From positions 1,223,315 to 1,287,314 of the forward strand of contig BCKT01000004.1 of assembly GCA_003116875.1 (NCBI GenBank): 64,000 bases of DNA, written 5' to 3'. This stretch comes from Takashimella koratensis (taxonomy: Eukaryota > Basidiomycota > Tremellomycetes > Trichosporonales > Tetragoniomycetaceae). Each line of letters begins with the position of its first letter. Position 1 is the stretch's first letter. This document shows positions 11,529 to 25,687 of this stretch, piece by piece. A program made the translations under genes and the position numbers. The notes beneath the pieces were generated by a model. The model did not search any database, was not told the DNA's origin, and was given only the letters and a program-made list of their open reading frames with translations.

Positions 11529-13753
11529 TTAATGACGCCTATACCGACTCCACCCCCACCTGCCTACATGGTACACTACCAACAACACCACAAAACTCCC
11601 GACTACCGCGGCCCCAATGTATCCTGACGCATCGTTGGCCTGTCCAAGGGAACACCATAGCAAGGAGGTAGGGGAGAGACACAATTTGTTAGTGAACGTA
11701 AGAAGAGAGAACGATATGATCCTGATTTCGACACGAAACCGAGAAAGAATACGTACCGCGCCCCAAGCTCGCCACCAATGCCCTGCGAGACCCCCTCCAT
11801 CCGGATCGTTCGCTGCCTCTTGACATGGTACACAATTATCACCTATCAAACCCATAATCTCGATCAGAGAGATACTGCGTCAAAAAATTAGCAACTCCAC
11901 TCTTCACCTTATCGAGATACCGCGAGCGACGAGTATGGTTTATAATCTATGATCGGTACTGGGTACTCGGTACTCGGTGCTCACCTGAGAGCAACCAGGA
12001 TAGACATCAACGTGAGCGAGATGGACAAGGTCGACATTGTTTGTGCTTTGTTGGCTAGAATCCTCTCAGCACGCTCTGTCCCTGGACTCGTCCACTCGTC
12101 TTCGTTATTGGTAGCTCCGACTTCATGGTCCCTCGTCTCCCTGATTGCCGGTGTCTCCTGTGGTGCTCCTTGGTCGCCCTCAACTGTGTCGACCGGTTTC
12201 ACCAGGTCAACATCGTCCTCTGCATCCGGAACAGCGTCAAGCCCCGGTACCGATGAAGGTGCCGGGACGACAGCATCCAGAGGCTCCTGGAGACGGAGAT
12301 CAGGCCCCGCCTTGGCTTTCTCGAGGAGAAGGAAGCGGCCAGAGGATCGCAGATCTGGCTGCGCATAGGCGTAGACCATAAGGATCGAGTCGAGTGAATC
12401 CACCATTGTCATTCCTGTGGTGAACTGTGAGGTAGGGGTATGAGTAAGTGCCTGGAATTGCGATACCCCTATGTGCGGATGAAAGGCTTGTACTCACCAG
12501 AACCTGTTGAGTGTGTCAGCTTAAATGCAGTTTCATGAACAGAGAAGAGTCATACTCACTGGGAAAATGACGAGCTTGCCGTGATTGATACCTTGCCCGT
12601 CTGTGCCTCCCTGTGCGACTGCCGAGATAGCCAGGAGCGCAATAGACGACGCAGTGTCAAAGCCTGACCAAGCAATATCACCATCAGTACTGCACCTATC
12701 CCACCAAATCCTTCCCCTTCTACCCTCATTTTCTCCCCCGATATCATACCCGCAGCCTGTAATATCACTCACCGAACCCGAACAGCACACCGACGGGGTA
12801 CATCTTCCACGGCCTATCCACGGCTCTCAAGACCGGCGCGATGATCCTCACCAAACACCCTCCGCCCTGGATCGCCACTGATCCGTCTGCGGGACTCGTG
12901 ATCATGCCACCGTTACGAGCGCGCCGGCGCTCGCGGATCGCTTGGAAGAGGAAGAAAGTGTTGAGGCAGGCAATGAGGAAGAGGAAAGAGGCGCTGATGG
13001 CGGTACCGACGATGCCGCCGACGGAACCGACAGCTACTCGAGTTAGTGGGATGGTTGAGATGGGTAGGGTACTCACCGTCGAGTTTGGAGTAAATGTCTA
13101 CACTATGATCCGTCAGTTACGCTGATGCCATTCTCTGATGACTGATACTGGATATCCTTATCCGATCCCTCACCTGATCGCTATCGCAACATTCACAACC
13201 ACAACGATGGTCGAATGTCCAAGCGAGAAGAACAGCCCTGGAAGACCGAGCAGTTGAGTAAGAGTATCCCATTTGCAATGTGGTTCAAGGAACAACGGCT
13301 CAACAAGGTGATCAGGGAAGGATAGAAACATACCACATGTGATTGGGAGCTGGCCATGGCTGACGAGCTGGCGAGTCGCGTTATCGATAGCAGAGATGTG
13401 ATCGGCGTCGAGTGCTGGTAGCCGAGCGAGAGAAAGAAGTTGAGATGAGAAACGGCTATTAACATCTAAATCACATGATACCGTTGGGAGTTGGCCAGAC
13501 TCACCATGCCTCAGCCCAATCGTCTGCGACCATCACCCAAGCATTAGCAATCCATTCAACTACAGCTCCCGGATGTACTCACCCAAGCAAGGAGAGCGAG
13601 GGAGAGAAGTGCGTCTTGGCCTCTGAAGCAGATCCCAGCCGCTGTCCATGCGACGGCATTGGCCAGAAGTTCAGCGACCAGCAGGACCGATGCTCTCCCG
13701 ATTAGGGTGAGTCGCGGGAGTTGAGCTGGTCGAGACGGTCGAGTGAATGGCAT
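11529..13753 (-). CDS. NIC1: NiCoT-family nickel/cobalt permease
   Basis: Eleven exons (13753-13583, 13523-13505, 13414-13334, 13237-13174, 13102-13077, 13036-12773, 12663-12560, 12503-12498, 12424-11985, 11874-11757, 11639-11529) give about 467 aa. The NiCoT signature HX4DH appears as RHALDADHI (His63, Asp68, His69), followed by GLFFSLGHST, WKMYPVGVLFGFGFDTASS and LFTTGMTMVDSLD. These are membrane segments of the HoxN/NixA/Nic1 family, with Ni2+/Co2+ import at the plasma membrane. In fungi such permeases supply nickel to urease. A hydrophilic loop of about 85 residues sits before the last segments. Exons are unusually small: 19, 26 and 6 nt, each in frame and each coding for family-typical residues. 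The Met at 13753 was chosen because the longer frame upstream begins with a non-ATG codon. The symbol follows the Cryptococcus/S. pombe usage. Confidence 0.9.
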
Positions 13754-14108
13754 GGGTCGTGGGGGGCAAATCGGCAAGGAATACAATCAAAAAGAGTTTA
13801 AGAAAGAGGAAGAGGATGAAGAGAAAGAAGAGTGACTCGCGCGTCGTCTTCACCAGCGGTCGAGGCAGGTGTTGCCTGGTCCAAGACGAATGCGACGAGA
13901 TCGGAGCGAGGCAGGTGATGGATAGGATACGAGACAAGAGACGTTGACTGGTGGAAATTTCAGGTTCGCGATAACCGATCCAAAGGACCCTGATTTATCG
14001 CCTTGTGGCTGACTCCACTTGGAGTCTATATCTTGAGGAACCAGTCGTGCAGACGGGCGAGAAAGCCGATCTTCTTCTGCTGGTGCTTCCGCTGCCTTCT
14101 ACGCTCGT
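13754..14108. promoter_or_regulatory. Upstream region of the nickel permease
   Basis: This 355-bp stretch lies 5' of NIC1, which is on the minus strand. It carries an A/G-rich stretch at about 13780-13835 (T/C-rich on the NIC1 strand), as expected for a promoter or 5' UTR. On the minus strand a short frame near 14031-14095 reads KKIGFLARLHDWFLKI and then stops; it looks protein-like but could not be joined to the small ORF at 14109-14348 by a normal intron. Confidence 0.4.
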
Positions 14109-14348
14109 TTATACGTTTCCATGGTCGTCTATACGAAGGCCGTTTCGTGCAAACATGTCCATGAGACTCTGAATATACCCGGCATCTGCTTTTGCTTTGG
14201 CCAAGGTTTCCGCTTGCCCCTCGGGGTTGGCGAGATACGCCTCACGTTTGGCCAGCTGTTCCTGCTCGTAGGACGTGATGTAGTTGGAGCTCGAGATCGA
14301 TGTGCCGAAGGTCGAGTGCTTGAAACTGTTGTCTGGCGGCGAGATCAT
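14109..14348 (-). CDS. Possible small protein of 79 aa, unknown function
   Basis: An ATG at 14348 opens a 79-codon frame whose composition looks coding: Ser/Asn-rich N-terminus, then an acidic/basic helix (SYEQEQLAKREAYLAN) and a hydrophobic stretch (YIQSLMDMF). No family was recognised. The same frame is open upstream to an ATG at 14453, but that part is less protein-like. It lies head-to-head with DHX35, with about 200 bp between starts. A nearby alternative 3' frame hints at an unseen splice. It may be a real small gene or chance. Confidence 0.35.
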   Translation of the reverse strand: MISPPDNSFKHSTFGTSISSSNYITSYEQEQLAKREAYLANPEGQAETLAKAKADAGYIQSLMDMFARNGLRIDDHGNV

Positions 14349-14551
14349 GATGTCTGTCTTTGATGTTATTGAGGAATCACAAGTTGCCTTTAGTGAAGGA
14401 GCATTTACTACAGTGCAGTCCCGCGATTGGGTTGTAGATTTGCTAACTGCCACACTCCTGAACTTTGAAATCCATCTTTCCGACTTGCTGTCTTGTCACT
14501 TGCCCTCATCAGCCCCTCGCAGAGCTCACTTAGCTTCCTGGCCTCGACGCG

Positions 14552-17486
<2,935 letters not shown>

Positions 17487-17844
17487 GAGGCCTTTCTTCC
17501 ACTATATTTGCATATGTGCTCCTCCATTGCGTTCCTGCATATGCATAGAGTCCAGGGCTATTGTGGTGCTGACTTGCGGTGGATGGGTAAGACGAGCTTT
17601 GCTATTGAGCATGTTAAAATTGCTAAGAGAAAAAACCGCATTGGGCCGATATAAATGCCCAAAAAACTCAAAACGATGTCCAACTTGAGCACACCACTTC
17701 TTCTGCTCTTACTCCCATCTAGCCCTCGCCTCAACCTCGACCCGATTCCTCACCGCGGCTTGTAACCCTTGCCTACCCTTGATCTGGCTCTTGCCCCCTC
17801 GACGTGTTTTTGCCCCTACTCCGCTCGCCCTAACGCCTTCGCCC
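17487..17844 (+). promoter_or_regulatory. HIS6 upstream region
   Basis: This 358-bp gap lies between the DHX35 stop and the HIS6 ATG, both on the plus strand. CT-rich stretches (17695-17800) precede the start. No TGACTC Gcn4-type site was noticed on a quick read. Nothing else was recognised. Confidence 0.4.
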
Positions 17845-19237
17845 ATGTCTCCTACCCCACCGGTCCCGGCACAGCGGGACGAGCTTCTCGCCAGCTATAC
17901 GCGGAAGAGCGAAGATTCGACAGACCGACCTCGTCGCTTGTCTCAATTCCGACCCTGTATCGACCTTCATGACGGACAAGTCAAACAGATCGTCGGCGGT
18001 ACTCTCGACCTCACCACTACCAGTGCTTCCTCCTCCTCGTCGTCAGCAGCACCAACACCCGCTGATGCTGGACTACGGACAAACTTTGTGGCCACACAAC
18101 CGCCGGCACACTTTGCAAACTTGTATAAAACGAACGAGCTGCGAGGAGGACACGTTATTAAGCTTGGACCAAAGAACGATGATGCGGCGAGGGAAGCATT
18201 GGCTGCCTGGCCTGGGGGGTTGCAGTTGGGTGGGGGCGTGAATGTGGGGAATGCGCTAGAGTGGATCGAGGCCGGTGCAGAGAAGGTGAGTGGTGGTATA
18301 ACTGCGATCCCGAAGGGGGGCGAGTCGGGTTGTATAGATGGTGATTGAGCTGGTTCTTGGAGAGGGAGAAGGCGTCAAGGCAACATATACAACAAAGGCT
18401 GATCCCCCTCGTCTAGGTTATCATCACTTCAGCGCTGTTCCCCGGAGCAAAGTTCTCAGAGGACGTGTTGCGTGAGATCTCCGCAAAAGTCGGCAAAGAC
18501 CGTCTCGTCGTAGACATCAGGTACGTCCGGTCTCCTTTCCCTTATCCACCCCTTGCACATGTCTAGTATCTTGTCTTGCAAGGACCTCATACCTCCTTGG
18601 TCCCTCTGTTCTTGTCCCTTGACCACTGCTTACCACCACCACCATCAACCACTCCTAGTTGCCGAAAACGAGCCGAAGGCTGGATCGTAGCGATGAACGG
18701 CTGGAAAACGTTGACTGACATGTACGTCAACGCGGAATCGATCAAGCGGATCGAACAGTACTGCTCTGAGCTATTGATCCATGCCGCCGATGTCGAGGGG
18801 TTATGTCAGGGGATCGACGAGCAGCTTGTAGAGCGTGAGTTTGGTTTATCCTCCTGGATTGAATGCAGAAGTAGGAACGGAACGGAAAGACTGATTTGTG
18901 TATCGTTTCAGGCCTTGGAGAGTGGGTTAGTATTCCGTGCACGTACGCAGGTGGGGCTCGCGACTTGTCCGACCTCGCACTTGTCGACTGGTTAAGTGGA
19001 GGGAAAGTTGATCTGACCTTTGGATCGTAAGTTACTTCTGCCCTCACCACAGGCTACTTCTTCTTCCTGTCTTGACTTCACCACCCTTGGCCAACTCTTC
19101 TCTCTCATAGCCAAGGCTAACTCGTTATATCTGTCAGCTCGCTCGATATCTTCGGTGGGAGCGGTGTTAAATTCGACGAACTCGTAGCGCTCGATAAACA
19201 GGCCAAGGAAGCTACTCAAGCCGCTGGGCTCGCTTAA
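17845..19237 (+). CDS. HIS6: ProFAR isomerase of histidine biosynthesis (HisA/His6)
   Basis: Five exons (17845-18285, 18417-18520, 18659-18834, 18912-19026, 19138-19237) give about 311 aa. It starts the (beta/alpha)8 barrel with [18 protein letters not shown], where the Asp of IDLHDG is a candidate catalytic acid by analogy with HisA. It continues with [41 protein letters not shown]-like [10 protein letters not shown], and [12 protein letters not shown]. It isomerises ProFAR to PRFAR, the fourth step of histidine synthesis, in the cytosol. It is longer than yeast His6 (261 aa) mainly through an N-terminal extension and a Ser-rich loop at about residues 58-75. The ATG at 17845 was preferred because the open frame upstream has no ATG. 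Confidence 0.95.
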
Positions 19238-19533
19238 ATATTTTCAAGGGTACTCATCAACGTGCGGGACAATATTTGTCGTTGGCGAAAGCCAAGTGTG
19301 GCCTCGCGTACCCTCATCTCGTTTCATCTTAAATAGGACGTTGTCTCTCAGATTTCTGCTAGTGATAGGCTTGTTTGGGTCCGAGGTTCATGGGTCTCCC
19401 TTAGCGGTTTCGCTTTATCTTCATCTTGGGACTTTTAGATCTTGTGACTCGTTGACAGAGCTATGCATGTCTTTTGAACTTAGATACTGCTATCCTTCTC
19501 TTCCTCACCACTTTGCAACCTGGCCAAGTCAAA
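19238..19533. other. Convergent intergenic region HIS6 / UTP17
   Basis: This is a 296-bp 3'-to-3' gap of mixed composition with T-rich stretches. No gene was recognised. Confidence 0.4.
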
Positions 19534-22500
19534 TTAATCAATATCGACCTTGGCCTTGCGTTTCTTCCCCTTTGATCCAGACCCTTTAGTCGCGCTCTCA
19601 ACCCCGCTCTCATCTCCTCGCCCTCTCATGGACGCGGGCGTGGCAGGGGTCCCGATCGCCCCGGCCGTGCTAGGTTTCCTACTAGGCGTGGCAGAACCGT
19701 TAGATACGGCAAGGTTGGTAGCTGCGGTGGCGGCGAGACCAAGTCCGAGCCCGAGTCCGAGAGTACCGTTACCCATGCCGTTGCGTTTAAGCTTCGACTT
19801 GGCTTGCAAAGACTGCTCAGCGGCATCGGGGCGTTCTACAAGCTCTAGTCAGCGTACAGTCTTTAGTGTTTAAGAGGAGAAACTTACTCGACAACAGGTC
19901 ACGGAAGAAGACTTCGAGCTCGGCCACGTCCTTGTCCTTGACCACTCTGGCGTCGGCCGTCGCCGTACCCAGGCTCGAGGTGGGCACCTCTGTCGCCTCA
20001 TATACAATCTCCCCCTTGACAACTGTCTCCACTTTGACCTCCTCATCCTCTTTCCCCACTTCTTCCGCGGTCGCAGTAACCAGCAACTCATCGATGAAGG
20101 CATCAAAGAGCATACTAACAGGCGGCAGGGTATGACTTGGACCATCGAACACTTCCACTGGTCTTCCCTTTGCTCGCGCCTGGATCGCAGAGACCGCAGC
20201 TGCTGTAGATGTTGCAGATTGCGCCTCGTCGGCGAGCTCGTCAAGGAACGCGTCTTTCCCAAACATTTCTTGCCAAATCGAGGTCGCGCGGGCCTGGGGA
20301 GCCTGTTGGGCCTTGACAGAGCGCGCGAGAGGGGCAGAGGCGGACTCGGTCTCGCCAAAACGCCAGATCTCACCAGACGGCGAGACTCCCACAAGGTGGA
20401 CAGAGGAAGAGAGCGGTAAAGGGACAATTGAAGTGAATGTGGTCGCGACGGATGCGGTGCGGAGGAGTTGGAGGGTTGGGGAGAAGATGGAGAGAGTTGT
20501 TGAAGAGGAGGAAGAGTCTGCGGTGAGGAGGCCAGAAGGCAAAACGGCAAAGTGTCGCACAGCCTGTCCAGGAAGTTCTCCGACCACTATGTACATTAGC
20601 AAAATTCAATCAACTTGGCAAGAACTTACGTTCACATGAGAGCAAGTCCCAAACGGCGATGCCTCGCTTCACACCCGCAGCGACGACATGTCGGCCACCG
20701 ACGCCGACAAAAGCCACTCGCCAGGCATCGATAGCAGCCCCACAGTCGAGAGCGCGGAGAAGCACGTTGCTCTCCGCGTCCCACAGGGTAACGACTGACC
20801 CGTGCGCGAGAGCGACGAGCGTCCCATCCGGTGCGAATGCAGCGCCGTGGACAGGAAGCGACCGGTACGAGAATGTCGATCGAGTCGTCCAGTACACTGC
20901 AGGCCGAAATCTTGTCAGCTTGTGTCTCTCATTTCGTCTTGAAACTGATGGGAAGAGATTGTGAGATCAGAGAAAAGAAGAAGGGTTTGTCCGCAAAACA
21001 ATGTTGATAGGACTGTTGAGCTTGAAAAATTTGTTCATCATGAAAGAGGGATGGGAATGGGGTTGAGGTTGGAGAGACGCAGTGAGAAGATGGATTGGAG
21101 AATCAAACTTGCCTTCTGTTGACGCAATCTTCTTGTTCGATACTTTGCCTAAAACCGATAATCAGCTCGGTTCAGACTTTTCAGTCCGCTTCGCCACGAT
21201 CTTCTCAGGATTGCAGAATACAAATCTTCACCGCCACGAGGACTAGGAAGAAGAAATAGTAATGTGTTGTATGTTTCTCATCACTGAAGATGGGGCGAAT
21301 GGATGGGGTGGGTTGAAATGACGAGACTCACCATGCTCGCTCTTCTTGGCTTGGCGGGTGTGCCAGATCTTCGCGATGCCGTCGGCGCTCGTGGTAAGGA
21401 GGTGCGACGAAGAGAACACCAAGCTGGTGATCTCGACCGCACCGTGGGGACGGGGGAACTGAGTGTTGACGAGGTACCTAAGTCGATTAGTCTGGGTATC
21501 CTTGACCAAAGTGCCACACTCACTTATCACCTGTCCACTTCCAGATCTTGAGCGTCTTGACCAGCCCTCCACCCTCGATCTCATCGCTCTTCCTTCCCTC
21601 AACTGTGGCCATCCATGCCGAATCTGGGGAGAAAGCAACATGCTCCACCGAGATTGGTTCGAGATGTTTCTCGTCTCGTCTGCTGACGCGGTTGGAAGGG
21701 GCAACTTCGAGGTCGAAGAGGACGTTAGCGGCAAGTGGGTCGATGAACTGCAATGTCGACGGGTGGGATGAAGGGACGACAGTCGCCTGGCTGGAAGGGT
21801 GGATCGCAAGCGGGTACACTCGGTCCGAGGTGGGTCGCAGTGGGTCGAGGCGAACAGCTTGTCCTACTGAAGAGACGTTGCCCGTGGCTCCACCCACACG
21901 GACCATCGATCCGTCCGCAAAGCCCATCCAGTACTCGTCCTCGCTTGACCGAGCGCCGCGACGGATAGCCACCGAGAGGATTGGCCTTCCTCCTAGGCGC
22001 GGGATATACTCGCGCTTCCCCGAGGCAAGGTGCCACTGAACGAGCACGCTCTCCTCGCCGACTGATAACAACTGCGCGCCCGAAGGAGTGAATGCAATCG
22101 CAGCGACTGCGTGCGCATGCCAGTGTAACGAGGTCGTCGGCAACCGTTTCTCCGTATCCGCATGCTGATTCTGTAACAATGTCGCCTTGTCCGCATCGAG
22201 CTGTCGGAACGCGTCACCCAAACCATGCCATAACCGAATAATACCCCGCTCGTCACCTGTCGCGAACCATTCTTCGCCGTGGCCCAGTTTCCGCTCGGGC
22301 GCAAATGCGCCACAAGTAAACTCTTGGTCCGAGACAAATTTTACGCAGTAAGCCTGCCACTTGTCGTCGCTTGGCGGGCTGCTCCGTGGTGGGAGCCGGA
22401 ACACATAGGCTTTTCGACCAGCGAGAACGACGATATATGTCGAGCGAGGGGAAACCATGATGGCGGCGGGTTTTGACCGAAGTTTGCCAACAAGATACAA

Positions 22501-23358
22501 GTAGGCGACGGGCTTGTCCGGTGTGGAGGATTGGGGCTGGCCCAAGAGCGGGACTCGCATTAGACGATGTTGCAAATGCGAGTCGTCGTCTTTCACCGAT
22601 TTCCCGGGCTTGGGGTTGGTGACGGTTCCGAAGATCCACCATTTCGAACCGACTGCGGTGCAGCAAATGTGTGAAACGGACCCGTTGTCGACAAACCGGA
22701 TGGTTCGGACAAGTCGGCCCTCTACCCAATCCCATACTTTCACCGAGCCGTCTTCGGAAGACGTGATGAGTTGAAGAGGGTTGGTGGGGTGGAGGATGAG
22801 TGCGGTGATTGGTCTGCGATGGCCAGAGGGGTGGGTAGAGGAGAGGGTAGAGAGGCGGGGGAAGGTAGCGTCCGTCGATGAGTGGACAAACACGGAGGTG
22901 TTGGCAGCAGTGAAGTAGAACCTGATGGAGGTAAGTTCGTGCTCAGACCGTTATCAAAAGGATCGCTGGGCTCACCTTCCGTCGTTTGACCAGATCGGCG
23001 GGATACGTGACACCTCGCTTTGTGCCACGGGGATGCAGTCCCAGCTTGACGCGATCGCCTTCCCGTGTCGGTGTTTGGATCTCGACTCTTTCTTCCGCGA
23101 TCGCCTCTCGCTTCTGGGTACCGCAGAGGAAGAAGCAGCGTCGACAACCTGCTCGGCGGTGCTGGTAGACGCCTGTTGAATCTGAGGCAGCTTTGAAGGC
23201 TCGCCGTTTTTCAGAGGAGTGGATGGATGGGAGAAGGACGGGGGTAGCTTGGGTTTGGGAGAAGGGGCGGCTGGGGATCCAAGAACACCAGCATCGTCCC
23301 GCGCCCTGTCCTTGTCCTTGCGCCTGGCTCGCACCTTGGGCTGGTGGACTTCGGCCAT
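19534..23358 (-). CDS. UTP17: U3 snoRNP t-UTP subunit Utp17/Nan1 (WDR75)
   Basis: Seven exons (23358-22976, 22921-21524, 21477-21332, 21148-21113, 20896-20630, 20586-19888, 19844-19534) give about 1,079 aa. A basic, disordered N-terminus (about 100 aa) is followed by two beta-propellers. Recognisable blades: PITALILHPTNPLQLITSSE, DGSVKVWDW, HWHAHAVAAIAF (a WDR75 hallmark), SVGEESVLVQWHLASGKR, SADGIAKIWHTRQ, FSYRSLPVHGAAFAPDG. The C-terminus is acidic and ends in a Lys-rich tail (GKKRKAKVDID). Known role: member of the tUTP/UTP-A complex in the nucleolus, which starts 90S pre-ribosome assembly on 5' ETS rRNA. The 36-nt exon 4 with a GC donor (GAAG|GCAAGT) is my model. Direct splicing from 21332 to 20896 would also keep frame, so this exon needs cDNA support. 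Confidence 0.9.
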
Positions 23359-23642
23359 GGCGAGCTGGGGGGCGGGGGGAGGGGAGAGGAGGGTGGGACG
23401 AAGAGGGAGAAGGGGGGGAGGTAAAGAGAACCTCGTCGTTCAAAATTTGTGTAAGGGTGGAGTCGGTGTTACGTAAAAGTGTTGTCTGCTGCTGCCATGC
23501 GTGCCGACATTTGCTTGTGAGCACACCCTACCAGGAGAGAACAATGAAGTTTCGCGAGGGAAAAAAATGAAATCACCACGGTCCAGAAAAAAAAGCCATC
23601 CTCATCGTCGACCACTTCCACAACGACCACACATCCAACACC
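23359..23642. promoter_or_regulatory. Divergent promoter UTP17 / eIF3d
   Basis: The gap between the two ATGs is 284 bp. G-rich runs (23360-23420) mean a CT-rich leader for UTP17, and an A-rich run (23565-23595) precedes the eIF3d start. Both genes act in ribosome supply and translation, so shared control is plausible (inference). Confidence 0.5.
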
Positions 23643-25469
23643 ATGGCTATCGAATTCAGCCTCCCGCCCATCCAGGGCAACCAAGACGGGTCCTGGGGTC
23701 CCAGCACGAGCACTTTCCCCGCCCAGTTCAAAGAGTGAGTCATGAGTCATCGATTGGATTCCGTCTGGCTGGATCTTCCCAAAACCCCATACAATCCACT
23801 AACCCCTACTAGTATCCCCTACGCCCCCTTCTCCAAGTCTGACAAGATCACCCGCATCGCCGACTGGAACGAGGCCGCTGCCGAGGCTGCCGGTGCCTCT
23901 GGTCGAACCGGCCGCCAGGCGTACGCCGCTGGTGCGCGCCGCCCCGGTCGTGAGGCGTACGGAGCCTCTGAGGCCAACGCGTTCGGCTACGTTCACGACG
24001 AGGACGAGAAGAGCTTCTCGCTCGTTGACTCGGGCAGCAAGACGGCGACGCGCGGGCGAGGTGGTTCCGGTCTCCGTGGCAGAACCACACGCGGTGCGAC
24101 CCCGGCTCGTGGGACCGCGAGGGGCCGCGGGACGGCGTTCCCCACCCGCGGAGGGTTGTCGTCTCGCGGTGCGAGCAGCGGCGGACGAGGTGGCGCTCGT
24201 GGCGGCTTTGGCGGGTACGACAAGCCTCAGCGTGTGCGCGACTCGTCGGTCACCGTCGGCGCCGACTGGCAGTTGCTGGAGGAGATTGAGTTCTCGCGCC
24301 TCGGTAAGCTCAGCCTCGGCGTCGACGAACCCGAGACCCTCGAGTCTCACGGTACCCTCATGCCGTACGACAAGGCGTTTGACCGAATCAACACCCGTAA
24401 CGAGAAGCCGCTCGAGATTTTGGACCGCGTAAGGTACAACCTGACGACGAGCGACGACCCGGTGATTGCGCAGCTCGCGGAGAAGAAGGAGGGCCGCGTG
24501 TTCGCGACCGACGCGATCCTTGCTGTCCTCATGTGTGCCGGCCGATCGGTCAACTCTTGGGACATTGTCTTCGAGCGACGCGGCGACCAGCTGTTCCTTG
24601 ACAAGCGCGAAGGCGGTGCGTTTGACTTTGTCACTGTCAACGAGAACGCGATCGACCCGCCCGCCGACTCGGACGAGGCAGGCAACATCAACACTGCCGC
24701 CTCGCTCTCTCTCGAGGCGACCTACATCAACCAAAACTTCTCTACCCAGGTGATCAACGAGAAATCCAAGGCGTACACCCCGAACCCGAACCCCTTTTAC
24801 TCGCCCGACGAAGAGACCGAGCCTCTCGCGTCGTGTCTCTACCGATACCGCAAGTTCGACTTGTCGATCGGCGAGGAGGACTCGCTCGACCTTGTCGTCC
24901 GAACCGAGGTCGACGCTTACGGCGCCAAGAAGGACCAGCTCATCACTGTCAAGGCACTCAACGAGTTTGACCCCCGGGCTGGTACCAAGACACTCGACTG
25001 GCGCAAGAACCTGGACACGCAGAAGGGTGCGATCGTTGCCAACGAGATGAAGAACAACAGCGCCAAGCTCGCTCGTTGGGCCGTCCAGGGTGTCCTCGCT
25101 GGTGCTGAGCAGATGAAGATGGGTTACATCACCCGTGCCAACCCCCGCGACGCACAGCGACACGTGATCGTCGGTGTCCAATCGTACAAGCCGACCGACT
25201 TTGCCCGCCAGATGAACGTCTCGCTCAACAACGGTTGGGGTATCGTTCGTACCCTCGCCGACATTGTTCTCAAGCAGCCCGAGGGCAAGTACGTCCTCGT
25301 CAAGGACCCCAACAACGTGAGTTGCATAGTTTACAAAGATGGAAAAGTGCTGACAGCTATCTAGGCTCAAATCAAACTCTACTCCGTTCCAGAGACCGCG
25401 TTTGACACCCTCGAGGATGACGACGAGGAGATGGTGGCGATCGCCGAGGAGGACGGCGAGGAGCAGTAG
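23643..25469 (+). CDS. MOE1: Translation initiation factor eIF3 subunit d
   Basis: Three exons (23643-23734, 23813-25316, 25365-25469) give about 566 aa. The N-terminus FSLPPIQGNQDGSWGPS and YAPFSKSDKITRIADW are typical of eIF3d. An RGG-rich RNA-binding stretch lies at about residues 110-165. Then come the cap-binding domain with DWQLLEEIEFSRL, VFATDAILAVLMC, SVNSWDIVFERRGDQLFLDKR (written here only in part) and ARWAVQGVLAGAEQMKMGYI, and an acidic tail. Known role: eIF3d binds mRNA cap structures in the eIF3 complex and supports specialised initiation; S. pombe Moe1 is the orthologue. Codon use is strongly biased to GC-ending codons, as in highly expressed genes. That bias also produces a 698-codon antisense frame, which I rejected. 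Confidence 0.96.
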
Positions 25470-25687
25470 ATCTAGTAATGACCTATGCATGTGTTTGCTT
25501 TGGCTTGGATTGGATTTGGCCAGGCGAAAGGCATTGTTCATCGATACCGGACGGCAGCTGGCGAAGAGCGGTTGTAGTAGGTGTATCGGTAAAGCTGGAT
25601 TGTGCCTTGTGACGCCCAATGCGCATAAAAAGAAGGGCGGTGTAAGACCGCACAGAGGTTGACTGCAAGTTGAGGTGTCGTCCGTGC
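25470..25687. other. Convergent intergenic region eIF3d / PIG-Y-like
   Basis: This is a 218-bp 3'-to-3' gap. No gene was recognised. Confidence 0.4.

Noticed and set aside
20967..21041. Possible C/D-box snoRNA in the long UTP17 intron (ATGATGA at 21041-21035, CTGA at 20970-20967)
   Set aside because: The boxes have the right spacing (75 nt), but there is no terminal stem (CTTTC does not pair with TCTCA) and no clear internal boxes. Chance is likely.
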